Source: an uncultured Prevotellaceae bacterium
GTDB lineage: Bacteria; Bacteroidota; Bacteroidia; Bacteroidales; Bacteroidaceae
Direction: 5' to 3'
Length of the DNA stretch: 64,000 nucleotides
Assembly: GCA_902776475.1 (NCBI GenBank)
Contig: CACYQD010000002.1
Span: 1 to 64,000 of the forward strand
Position 1 is the first letter of the stretch, and the number at the start of each line of letters is the position of its first letter. Below, piece by piece: positions 36,259 to 45,006 of the stretch. Below the pieces are notes generated by a model. That model worked only from the letters and a program-made list of their open reading frames with translations. It made no database searches and had not been told where the DNA came from. The translations under genes and the position numbers were made by a program.

Positions 36259-39200
36259 TTATCTTTTCACCACTTTCTCTACTCTTACAGTACCATCGCT
36301 CATGTACTTCTTCACAATCATCACACCTCTCTGTGCGGTGATGATGCGGCGACCATTGAGGTCATACAGAGCCACGGCGACCACCTCGGCAGGTTTGGCG
36401 GCAGTTTGGTCAACGCCATCCAGAATCTCCTTGTAGGCCGAAGCATAGTCGAAGCCAGGAGCTGCACCAGAGATCAGGAGTCTGACATCATTGAAGAAGG
36501 TGTGTGAGCTCGGACCACCGTTTGCACCGATGGTGATGACACCGTCGAGCACCACGATATTCTCAATCACTGCATTGGCATACGGGAAGGACTGTCCGAT
36601 ACCCGGGCATTCGCCAGTCTGACCAATCTCGCCCTCAGGAGTAGCGGAGGTGTTGGCATAGATGTAGCTGTCCTGGAAGTTGGCCTCATCCTCATTCATA
36701 CGCTCACCGAAGCCGATCTTGAGGGTATAGACACCCACAGGAGCGTTGGTGATGGTCTGCTCGACCCTGTAGCTGCTGCCCCATGTCTGGAACATGCAGT
36801 CCTCAGCGATCTCATTGTTGCCTCTCGGCTGTCCCCAACCGACGCTCAGGCCCGGACGGTTGTAGCCCTCGGGAGTATCCCAACCTGGAACGTTCTCAGG
36901 AGTGAAGTTCATGTTGTCCTGCTGCTTGTAGATGTTCGGGTTCTTCACAAACACAGACATGTCGTAGGTCGGAGTGACCATTTCGAGTGTGGTCTCATCC
37001 ACGGTCTCAGCGAAGAGCTGGTTGTTCGGATCCTGAAGCTGTCCATAGAGGAGCACCTTCAGCTTGTTCTGGATAGCCAGAGCGAGGTCGTCGTCATCAG
37101 TCAGGGCGTTGTAAGCAGCAGCGACCAGAGGATCGTCGCCGGCACCCAGACTCTTGAGGGCCTCAGCACCCAGGCGGAGACGCTCGACGAGCACCTTCAC
37201 ACCGGTGTCGGAAGTCTTCGACTCACCCTCGGTGAAGAGCAAGCCAGCAGTATTCACGATATCTTTCAGTTCGGTGATGGCAGCCTGAAGTTCGGCGTCA
37301 TCCTTGATCTCCTTGGCTCTGTACTCATCGACCAGCACTTCCTCGCCTGTCTCGGGATCAATCACTGTGCCCTGGACCTTGACGATGTACTTGGCGGCGA
37401 CTTCCTTGAGCGTAGCATAGAGATTTGTGCCAGCAAACTTCTTGTCGGCGTTCTCGTCAACGATTCTCTGAGCCTCAACAGGCAGCGGATCATAAGTGTC
37501 GCAGAGAGCGCGGTGATCTTTGAGAGCCTGTGATGCAGCGTCAAGGATGGCGGCAGCCTCACGGTAAGCAGAAGGAGCGGTGTAGGTACTGCCCTCAGCC
37601 TCATATTTCTCGATGGCAGCCTTCAGTGCGTCGTAGGCAGCGCCGTCGTAACGAGGAGCGGAGTTGTCGGCAAGTGTCTTCTTGGCATTCTCCAGAGCAG
37701 TGGCGAGCAGCTGTGTCTCCTCCACGCCAGCAACATTAGGCATGTACTTGACACGTGGGTTGGCGAGGATCACCTCATTGAAGCCACCCTGGTCACCATT
37801 CTCATTGGTAGCAGGCCTCCATCTGAGCAGGTAGTTGCCGTCAGCCTCAGGAATGAACTTGGTATCGAAGACGGTGGAACCTGTGACAGCAGCACCAGTG
37901 TTGCCATTCACATTGGGAGTAGTTTTCACCACGGTCTCATAGACGATCTCCTCATTGGCATTGAGGACCTCGAACTTCATGTGTGTGCCGTTATCCTTCC
38001 AGGCAGCAGCATTGAAGTGGATATCATATCTCTTGCCTGCCTCGAGCGGGAGAGCGAAACCAGGCTGGCCACCATACTCCACATAGTCGCTGCGGAAATA
38101 GAGACCCTTGGTGAAGTCACCACCAGCGGCGAAGTCAAACATACGGGAACCTGAACTGTAGGTGTTGGGAGCCAAACGGTTCTCCTCACCGAAGACCACG
38201 AGGTAACCCTCAGGAATACCACCATTAGGAGTAGTAGCGAAATAGTCGGGCAGGATGTCACGAGGCACATCATTGGGATCAAGGTTCACCTTACCCACAT
38301 TGATGGTCCAGTTGTAATCACCGTAGATGGAGTCATCGAGGCGGAGCTCAGGATAAACCTTTGTCAGGGTCACGGTGTACTCACCATCACTGAGGTTATT
38401 GTCAGAAGCACGCACGAGGGTGATTTCCTCTGCAAAGCCCTCAGCCGGAATGATGTTCAGCTTCTCCTTGTTGAGTTTGGCATCCAGTGCTGCGCAATCC
38501 ACGACCTTGTCGAAGACCACCTTGATCTCCTTGAGGCTGTTGGGCAGGTTGAACGAGCCATCCTCGGGATCAGCCTTCATGATGACAGGAGTGAGGTAAG
38601 CATAAGGATAACCATCGTTGTCCTGGATGTCGATATTATAGGTAGCGATACCTGTGAAATTGTTGACATCACCACCAGGACCAGAGGTGTAGATCAGGTG
38701 ATAGGAAGGATCGTTGGGATTGGTGAACGACACCTCCACCTCATCCGTCTCATTGAGGATATCGTCGAGGAAGATGTAGAAACGGCCATCCTCAAATCCT
38801 TCTACAGAATAGATAGGCTTCTGGTTGCCATCGACGCTGACGGAGACGATAGACTCCGGGAACATCAGGCGCTTCTTTCCGCAATTCTTCACCAGTTCGG
38901 GAATGTTGGTCTCGAATCCGAAGTCAATCTGCACGACGTCGTCGCTGAACTCAGCCACGGTACCATATTTATAGACCTCGAACTTGATGTTGTCGAAATA
39001 GAAGTCGATGTCATTGGCCTTGTCCTTGGAGAGGTTGAAGGCGATGGAGTGCATGGTACCCTCACCTGACTGCAAAGCGGTGATCGTACCCTCGACGTTA
39101 TAGACTTGCCAGTCGGTGGTGAAGTTGGGCGAGCCAATCATCTCATAGTGGATGTAGTCGCTCGGATCGCGGTGAGCCTGTGTGTCGGCTGTGGCGTCCA

Positions 39201-39978
39201 TGCTTGCACGGTAAGCGAAGGAGACGCGGTACTTGGTTCCTTCGGGCAGTGTCTCAGGCAGGTTGATCCAGAACTGAGCATCCCAGTCCTGAGTAGCGCC
39301 AGCGGCGGAGTGCACGATGATACCACGGCTTCCGTCAACACCAGCGCCGTCGGTGATCACTGAGGGGAAGGGCTCGCCGGCATTCTCCTTTGAGTAGAAG
39401 CAAGAGACATCGTCACCCTCGAGGTCACCATTGGTGATGAGATCGGTCCATCCCACAACCTGAGCCTTGCCCTGCGGCACAAGCTCCATCTTGGTCACGG
39501 TGAGGTTGGCCCAGTTGGCACCCTTGATGGCATGGAGATGAGCGAAGCCCTTCTCTTTGGTCATCAACTTCAGATCGACGATATAGTCATCGCCGTCCTT
39601 GGTGAAGAAGCGGTCTGACCATCCGTTTTTCGGATACTCCAGGAGGTAGGACTCATCCTCATTGGCATTGTATTGTCCTTCATCCTTCGTACGGTTGAAG
39701 AGGAAACGAGGAGTTCCCTCTGTCACGGTAACGATCAGTTTCGAATACAGCGACAGGTCAGCATAGTTGATGACCGACGGGTCACCATAGCACTGTCCTG
39801 TTGACTCATTAAGCACATAGATACATTCTGCTGGTCCCAATTTCTGGGCATCAGCACCCCAACCGTCCCATGAGAAGAACATGTCCTGTGTCAGCGGGAC
39901 ACGGTCTTCAGCATTTACGGCGTTTGCTCCCAACATACACAGGATGAGCGCAAAGAAAATCTTGTAAAGCTTTTTCAT
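36259..39978 (-). CDS. Large multi-domain surface protein of the PUL
   Basis: A 1239-residue secreted protein (signal peptide about 1-23, ending AVNA). A CBM4/9-like sandwich spans about 175-330 (LITNGDLEGDD...YFDNIKFEVY) and an Ig-like SbsA-type domain about 465-560. A beta-sandwich module (about 580-745, NTYSSGSRMFDF...GGFNEVILANP) matches the C-terminal module of the GH98 enzyme. A FIVAR-like helical stretch (755-865) and another sandwich (1040-1190) follow. The tail is VALYDLNGRRI...RVEKVVKR. No catalytic motif is seen. It likely binds glycan at the surface, in the place a SusE/XusE-type protein takes in other PULs. It has its own -7 candidate at 40034. Confidence 0.75.
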   Translation of the reverse strand: MKKLYKIFFALILCMLGANAVNAEDRVPLTQDMFFSWDGWGADAQKLGPAECIYVLNESTGQCYGDPSVINYADLSLYSKLIVTVTEGTPRFLFNRTKDEGQYNANEDESYLLEYPKNGWSDRFFTKDGDDYIVDLKLMTKEKGFAHLHAIKGANWANLTVTKMELVPQGKAQVVGWTDLITNGDLEGDDVSCFYSKENAGEPFPSVITDGAGVDGSRGIIVHSAAGATQDWDAQFWINLPETLPEGTKYRVSFAYRASMDATADTQAHRDPSDYIHYEMIGSPNFTTDWQVYNVEGTITALQSGEGTMHSIAFNLSKDKANDIDFYFDNIKFEVYKYGTVAEFSDDVVQIDFGFETNIPELVKNCGKKRLMFPESIVSVSVDGNQKPIYSVEGFEDGRFYIFLDDILNETDEVEVSFTNPNDPSYHLIYTSGPGGDVNNFTGIATYNIDIQDNDGYPYAYLTPVIMKADPEDGSFNLPNSLKEIKVVFDKVVDCAALDAKLNKEKLNIIPAEGFAEEITLVRASDNNLSDGEYTVTLTKVYPELRLDDSIYGDYNWTINVGKVNLDPNDVPRDILPDYFATTPNGGIPEGYLVVFGEENRLAPNTYSSGSRMFDFAAGGDFTKGLYFRSDYVEYGGQPGFALPLEAGKRYDIHFNAAAWKDNGTHMKFEVLNANEEIVYETVVKTTPNVNGNTGAAVTGSTVFDTKFIPEADGNYLLRWRPATNENGDQGGFNEVILANPRVKYMPNVAGVEETQLLATALENAKKTLADNSAPRYDGAAYDALKAAIEKYEAEGSTYTAPSAYREAAAILDAASQALKDHRALCDTYDPLPVEAQRIVDENADKKFAGTNLYATLKEVAAKYIVKVQGTVIDPETGEEVLVDEYRAKEIKDDAELQAAITELKDIVNTAGLLFTEGESKTSDTGVKVLVERLRLGAEALKSLGAGDDPLVAAAYNALTDDDDLALAIQNKLKVLLYGQLQDPNNQLFAETVDETTLEMVTPTYDMSVFVKNPNIYKQQDNMNFTPENVPGWDTPEGYNRPGLSVGWGQPRGNNEIAEDCMFQTWGSSYRVEQTITNAPVGVYTLKIGFGERMNEDEANFQDSYIYANTSATPEGEIGQTGECPGIGQSFPYANAVIENIVVLDGVITIGANGGPSSHTFFNDVRLLISGAAPGFDYASAYKEILDGVDQTAAKPAEVVAVALYDLNGRRIITAQRGVMIVKKYMSDGTVRVEKVVKR

Positions 39979-40033
39979 GAAAATAAAATTAGTTAATAAT
40001 ACATTTATAGGTTCATTAGTAGATCACTGGTTG

Positions 40034-40041
40034 CAAAATTA
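40034..40041 (-). promoter_or_regulatory. Candidate -7 element within the PUL
   Basis: The minus strand reads TAATTTTG, matching TAnnTTTG, 56 nt before the start of the large surface protein gene (39978). Next to it, a 7-bp inverted repeat GGATATT/AATATCC (40043-40059) could be part of a regulator site. The -33 half is not clear. Confidence 0.5.
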
Positions 40042-40104
40042 GGGATATTTTTAATATCCGATATGGAAATATGTAACCGAAAGTTTATCTGATACAACAT
40101 GTTA

Positions 40105-40139
40105 CCGCTGCTGGTGCAAGTGTGTTACACCAGCAGCGG
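40105..40139 (-). terminator. Hairpin after the second susD gene
   Basis: CCGCTGCTGGTG and CACCAGCAGCGG are perfect 12-nt arms around an 11-nt loop, 9 nt past the SusD2 stop. Only a weak T-rich stretch follows on the minus strand, so it may be a partial terminator or an mRNA 3'-stabilising hairpin that sets relative expression of the SusCD genes. Confidence 0.7.
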
Positions 40140-40147
40140 CTTTCAGG

Positions 40148-41848
40148 TCAATGCAGCGGTAAATACCAGTTTTTGGGATCCATGAGTAATGCCCGCAGCG
40201 ACTCGTCCACCGTGCCCCGGCGCCGTGAGATGGGATCGGCGAGATACTGCGGAGCATTGCGGCGCAGGGCCACACGCATGAGATCATAGAACCGATATCC
40301 CTCGAAGGCACCTTCAAGCGCCATCTCGTCGATGATCATATCCTCGATGAGAGGTATCTGATAGGCGATGGTGTCCTGTCGGGAAGCGAGCTGCTGAGCC
40401 GGCATGGGCAGGGTGTAATAGCCATTGGCCTGAGAGTCACCCGAACCGAGGGAATGGATGCCGATGATGGTCTCCCGTGTGAAGATATTGGCATCGAAGT
40501 CTATCAGACTGCCAGCGGTCACCTGTTCGACGCTATCGACGTAGGCCACGATATTTTCCGGGCAGAGTCCGTATTTGAGCACAGCGAATGCCGACTGCGG
40601 CAGTCCGGCCCTGTTGAGCGCCTCAGCGTAGCGCAGATAAATCATATTGAGGCGGTAGGTGGTCACCCTCTGGGTCATGGTCTTCCTGATGGTTTGCATG
40701 ATGGAGGAGAACTCAGAATATTCATCCTGTCCGCCCCTTGAAGACTGATTGAAGTTGGAATACAGCCTCAGGTCGCCAGCCATGATGTCATCCATCAGGC
40801 CCACCTTCGGCACGTAGATGGTGTCGGTCTCTGTGCCCGACTTGTATTCCATGCAATACGTCTGCGACGTTGAGAGCTGCACCATGGCAGGCGAGGGAGT
40901 CATCTGGTAGAAGTAGTTGTTCTCGCGGGTGGAGTTGAACACATTGCCCAGATCGCTGACGATACCGTCGAAGACCCTGTCCTCCATCGGGATGAAACTG
41001 ATGGCCTCGTTGATGGAAGTCACGTCATATCCCCTTGAGGGAGACGAGAGGTTGAACTCCGTCACGTTGGACGGCCAGACGGAACGGGCGCTGGCGTTCA
41101 TCGGCAGGGGGTTGTTTTTGTCGGTGATATAGTCATGATACCACTGAGCAGCCTCCTGATAGCGTCCGGCCCACAGGCAGAGGTCGCCCAGCAGAGCCCT
41201 TGTCGGGATGAAGAAACGCTGTGATTCGTAACCGTTGATGCTGCCATATCGCGGCAGTTCGGTGAGCGCATAGGGTTTGATATCGTCGATGAAGTAGTTG
41301 CAGATATCCACGATGCCCAAGCGCTGCTTGTTCATCTCCTCCCTTGCCCGCTGCTCGGTCATCACGGGTTCGGTGACGAGAGGCACCTCACCATAGTTTT
41401 TCACCAGTTGGAGATAAGCCCAGGCCCGGAAAGTCTTCACGGCGGCATATTCAGAAGTGAAGAGATTTCTTCCCCTGCGCTGCAGGGCCGTATCGACATG
41501 AGCGATGAAATAGTTGCAGTTGTTGATGACTGCATAGTAGTCACTCACCACATTATAGCAGTTGTCGGTGGAGAAATCAAACGAAGCCAACCGTTTCAGG
41601 TCTGCCGATGCCGCATCGGTGGTCATCATCAGGTCGCCCCTCACCTCACCGAGCAGCACCATACGGTCGGCGATGACCTGCATCTTCCCGACAATGCCCA
41701 TCACGCTATAGACAGAGTCGGTGGGATGGTTGAGTGTATTGTCTTTCTCAAACGCCACGAGTTCAGAGTCGGTGTCCATCATGTCGGCACAGCTGCCCAG
41801 AACGCCCGCCACACAAACGAGGGTAAAGAATCGATATAGATATTTCAT
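40148..41848 (-). CDS. SusD-like surface glycan-binding lipoprotein (second pair)
   Basis: A 566-residue RagB/SusD-family lipoprotein that captures glycans at the cell surface for its SusC partner. The signal ends in VLGSC (lipobox, Cys19). TPR-like helices dominate, with RAWAYLQLVKNYGEVPLVTEPV, typical of SusD. The C-terminal part ends EGYRFYDLMRVALRR...LADPISRRRG...LLMDPKNWYLPLH. It sits 11 bp after SusC2 and is the last gene before the 40105 hairpin. The bound glycan is not deducible. Confidence 0.92.
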   Translation of the reverse strand: MKYLYRFFTLVCVAGVLGSCADMMDTDSELVAFEKDNTLNHPTDSVYSVMGIVGKMQVIADRMVLLGEVRGDLMMTTDAASADLKRLASFDFSTDNCYNVVSDYYAVINNCNYFIAHVDTALQRRGRNLFTSEYAAVKTFRAWAYLQLVKNYGEVPLVTEPVMTEQRAREEMNKQRLGIVDICNYFIDDIKPYALTELPRYGSINGYESQRFFIPTRALLGDLCLWAGRYQEAAQWYHDYITDKNNPLPMNASARSVWPSNVTEFNLSSPSRGYDVTSINEAISFIPMEDRVFDGIVSDLGNVFNSTRENNYFYQMTPSPAMVQLSTSQTYCMEYKSGTETDTIYVPKVGLMDDIMAGDLRLYSNFNQSSRGGQDEYSEFSSIMQTIRKTMTQRVTTYRLNMIYLRYAEALNRAGLPQSAFAVLKYGLCPENIVAYVDSVEQVTAGSLIDFDANIFTRETIIGIHSLGSGDSQANGYYTLPMPAQQLASRQDTIAYQIPLIEDMIIDEMALEGAFEGYRFYDLMRVALRRNAPQYLADPISRRRGTVDESLRALLMDPKNWYLPLH

Positions 41849-41859
41849 GTTTCGGAGGA

Positions 41860-44800
41860 TTAGAGGTTGATATTGACACCAAGAGAGAAGGAACGTCCCG
41901 GAGCGAGCAGTCCGGCGTCGATGCCCTGTGTGAGCACGCTTCCCGGAAGAGCCCTGTCGGGATCACTTCCCAGATATCGAGTGATAGTGAAGAGATTGGA
42001 TGCATTTCCCCAGATCGTGATACCCTGAAGGTATGTGCTCATGATCGGGAGATGGTAGCTCAGCGTGACCGAACTGAGGCGCAGATAGCTGCCGTCTTCA
42101 ATCCACCGGTCGCTGAAACGTGAGTTGCCCATGGGGTCAGTATAGCAAGCCCTTGGGATTTCGGTGTGCTGGCCTTCTGCATTCCACCGCTTGTTGACGG
42201 CAGTCGTCTGGTTCATGAAGTAGCTACCGCCCTCAAGCAGCGACCGCTGGTAGTTGTAGATGTCGTTGCCCAGGGAGTAGTTGAGCACAGCCGAGAGAGA
42301 CAGCCGTTTCCAGGTGACGGTCGTGAAGATGTTGCCAAACACATCAGGATTGGGATCACCGATGATGGTACGGTCAGCATCATTGATCACATGATTGTTG
42401 TCGATATCGACGAATCTCATATCGCCAGCCTCGAAATAGGACTTGCCACCTGTCGAAGTTGTGATGTAGTGACCGTCTGTCCTGGCCTCCTGAGTTGTGG
42501 AATACACGCCGTTGGTCTTCCATCCGTAGAAGACACCGATCGGCTGGCCCACCTGTGTAAGCACGCTGGCACCGTAAGCCTCGGAGAGGAAAGAGCGGCC
42601 GTCGGGGAGGGCAGTGATCTTGTTGTTGTAGTGTCCTGCCGACACGCCGAATTCCCACTGGAAATCCCGAAGTGCCAACAGTTTGGCTTTCAAGCTCACA
42701 TCGATGCCCGCATTCTCGAGTTTTCCATCGTTGGTCCAGTTTTGCTGGAGTCCGCTGGTCCAGGCCAGCTGTTTGAGTGCGAGCAGGTTGGAAGTCCAGC
42801 TCTTAAACAAGTTGACTCTGATTCCGAGACGGTTGTTGAGGAAGTTGCCTTCCAGTCCGGCCGTCACCCTGCGTGTGGTCTCCCATTTCAGTTGGGTATT
42901 GCCGATGTTGCCGATGGAAAGGCCTGTGACCTGACTGTTGAGCATGAGGTTGGACACGAAATAGCTACGGGAAGCGGTGTAGTCGATGTCATCGTTGCCG
43001 GTGATGTCGAAGCCTGCATTCAACTTCAGGTAGTTGATGCCTTTCACACCCGAGAGGAACCGTTCGTTGGTCAGCACCCATGCTGCCTCGACACTGGGGA
43101 AGAGTCCCCAGATGACACCAGCGATGTTGAGACCGGAAGCGTCGTCGCCGATTCGCGAGGAGGTGTGCATCGAGAGTCCTGCGTTGAGGTAATACCGCTC
43201 AGCGAAGTTATATCCAGCCAGTCCATACCATGAGATCTCACGGGTCTTGTCATCATCGCCTCCCGTGTTCTTGAACTGCAGCGAGTTGCTCATGTTAGGG
43301 GTCTTGTCATTGCCGGTGTTGTAACCGATCTGCGACGTGGCCTTGTATTCGCTGCTGATATACCTCACTCCACCCCGGAGGTTGAGGTAGTGAGCTCCGA
43401 AGCGGTTTTCCCAGTTGACATAAGTGTCGCTCTGGATAGCCGTCTGCCGGGCAGCCTGGCTCTGCACGATGTTCTGCAAGGTGGTTCCCTCATCAAGTCC
43501 CTTGACCGTGAAGGTGGGAACACCCTGGATGGGCAGGTAGTAGTTCTCGTTGGTATTGACCAGTGCGAGTGTGAAGTGCTCGTTCACGTTGAGGTGCTTG
43601 TTGATCTTGTAACTCGGTGTGATGGAGAACATGATCAGTCGGTTGCCGTAAGAGTTACGGTTGTTGCCCTCACCATTCTTGAGGATACTCGTGGGGTTGG
43701 CAAGTCTTCCTTTACCCTGGAACATGCCCTCCAGGTAATCGTCAGCCTCTGCGAAGTAGTGGCTGATGTTGCCGCCTGTATCGAAAGCATAGGGAGAGAG
43801 GAACGGTGCCTTGGCGAGTCCGAGGAATGCCGGTGAGGTGATGACACCCTCCAACGGATCGATGGGAGCGCCGTCGTCGGTGAGTTTGCGATCGACGTCA
43901 CTGTAAGAGGCATCAAACCTGACCATGAGACCGCGGAACACCTCGATATCCGTGTTGAGTCTCATGTTGAACCTCGAGAAATCATTTTTCTTGAGGGTGC
44001 TGCTGCCCAGAGAATAACCCACGGAGAGGTTATAGGACGCGACATTGTCACCACCCTGCACATTGATGCCGTAGTTATGCGAGAAGGCGTTCTCATAGAC
44101 CTCCTTGCTCCAGTCGGTCTGGTTATGATACTGCTTGTAGTAGAAATAGTTCGGGTCGTTGTTGAGAAACTTCATCGAACCAATTGTCTTGGTCTTCTCT
44201 GCCAGCAGTTGGGTGGCGTAGAGCCGGTAGTCGTCAGCTTCCATCATATTGGGCAGTTTGGGCACCAGCTCATACTGTCCGTTGATGGTCACATCAATCT
44301 TGGTAGCCATGCTCTTGTTGCGCTTGGTCTGGATGAGGATCACGCCGTCGGCAGCCTTGGCGCCATAGAGAGCCGTTCCGTTTTTCAGCACCTCCACCTT
44401 CTCGATGTCATTGACATTGAGGTTGGCCAGCAAATTGTTGTAATAGCCAGAGTGCAGCATCTGCCGGTTGTATTGCATGTCCATGACCACACCGTCGATG
44501 ACGATGAGCGGCTGGGCGTTGGCATGAAGCGAGTTGATGCCCTCGACGAGCATTCTGTTGCCGAGTCCCTTCAGTCCGCTGATATTGACAGTGCGGACGT
44601 CGCCGCCCAGTTGTTCGGCGATGAGCGGGTCGATACTTGTCCTTGACGTGTTCTCGAAGCGGTGAGCCTCAGCAGAAGCGTTGGCCGTGGTCTTCATCTT
44701 GTAGAATTCGCTGAACGAATCCTGATAGAGTTTGCCATTGGCCACCCCCTGGCTGATGGGGCGCTGTTCGAGGTTGTATCCATCGACCCTCATGATGACT

Positions 44801-45006
44801 GAGCGGATATGTTCCGGAGCCTGGAGCACATAGTTGCCCTTCTCATCGGTCAGGGTAGAATAGCGAGGATCGCCATAAGCCTGCACGATGACACCGGCCA
44901 GGGGTTTTCCCGTGGCAGCGTCGATGACTTGTCCGGTCACGTTCTTGTCTTGTGCGGCCAAAGAAGCCGACGCCAGCAGCAAAGCGAATAAAATATGCTT
45001 TCTCAT
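41860..45006 (-). CDS. SusC-like TonB-dependent outer-membrane transporter (second pair)
   Basis: A 1048-residue SusC/RagA-family porin that imports oligosaccharides using TonB energy. The signal peptide is about 1-18. A carboxypeptidase-D-like regulatory domain follows (about 22-95, GQVIDAATGKPLAGVIVQAYG). The plug (about 120-240) holds NVNDIEKVEVLKNGTALYGAKAADGVILIQTKR. A beta-barrel ends near NASNLFTITRYLGSDPDRA...GRSFSLGVNINL. The plug region is less conserved than in SusC1. Its start overlaps the end of the fasciclin gene by 4 bp. Confidence 0.93.
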   Translation of the reverse strand: MRKHILFALLLASASLAAQDKNVTGQVIDAATGKPLAGVIVQAYGDPRYSTLTDEKGNYVLQAPEHIRSVIMRVDGYNLEQRPISQGVANGKLYQDSFSEFYKMKTTANASAEAHRFENTSRTSIDPLIAEQLGGDVRTVNISGLKGLGNRMLVEGINSLHANAQPLIVIDGVVMDMQYNRQMLHSGYYNNLLANLNVNDIEKVEVLKNGTALYGAKAADGVILIQTKRNKSMATKIDVTINGQYELVPKLPNMMEADDYRLYATQLLAEKTKTIGSMKFLNNDPNYFYYKQYHNQTDWSKEVYENAFSHNYGINVQGGDNVASYNLSVGYSLGSSTLKKNDFSRFNMRLNTDIEVFRGLMVRFDASYSDVDRKLTDDGAPIDPLEGVITSPAFLGLAKAPFLSPYAFDTGGNISHYFAEADDYLEGMFQGKGRLANPTSILKNGEGNNRNSYGNRLIMFSITPSYKINKHLNVNEHFTLALVNTNENYYLPIQGVPTFTVKGLDEGTTLQNIVQSQAARQTAIQSDTYVNWENRFGAHYLNLRGGVRYISSEYKATSQIGYNTGNDKTPNMSNSLQFKNTGGDDDKTREISWYGLAGYNFAERYYLNAGLSMHTSSRIGDDASGLNIAGVIWGLFPSVEAAWVLTNERFLSGVKGINYLKLNAGFDITGNDDIDYTASRSYFVSNLMLNSQVTGLSIGNIGNTQLKWETTRRVTAGLEGNFLNNRLGIRVNLFKSWTSNLLALKQLAWTSGLQQNWTNDGKLENAGIDVSLKAKLLALRDFQWEFGVSAGHYNNKITALPDGRSFLSEAYGASVLTQVGQPIGVFYGWKTNGVYSTTQEARTDGHYITTSTGGKSYFEAGDMRFVDIDNNHVINDADRTIIGDPNPDVFGNIFTTVTWKRLSLSAVLNYSLGNDIYNYQRSLLEGGSYFMNQTTAVNKRWNAEGQHTEIPRACYTDPMGNSRFSDRWIEDGSYLRLSSVTLSYHLPIMSTYLQGITIWGNASNLFTITRYLGSDPDRALPGSVLTQGIDAGLLAPGRSFSLGVNINL

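Noticed and set aside
42166-43233. Plus-strand frame inside SusC2
   Set aside because: Antisense to a well-supported TonB-dependent transporter, without any domain or ribosome site.
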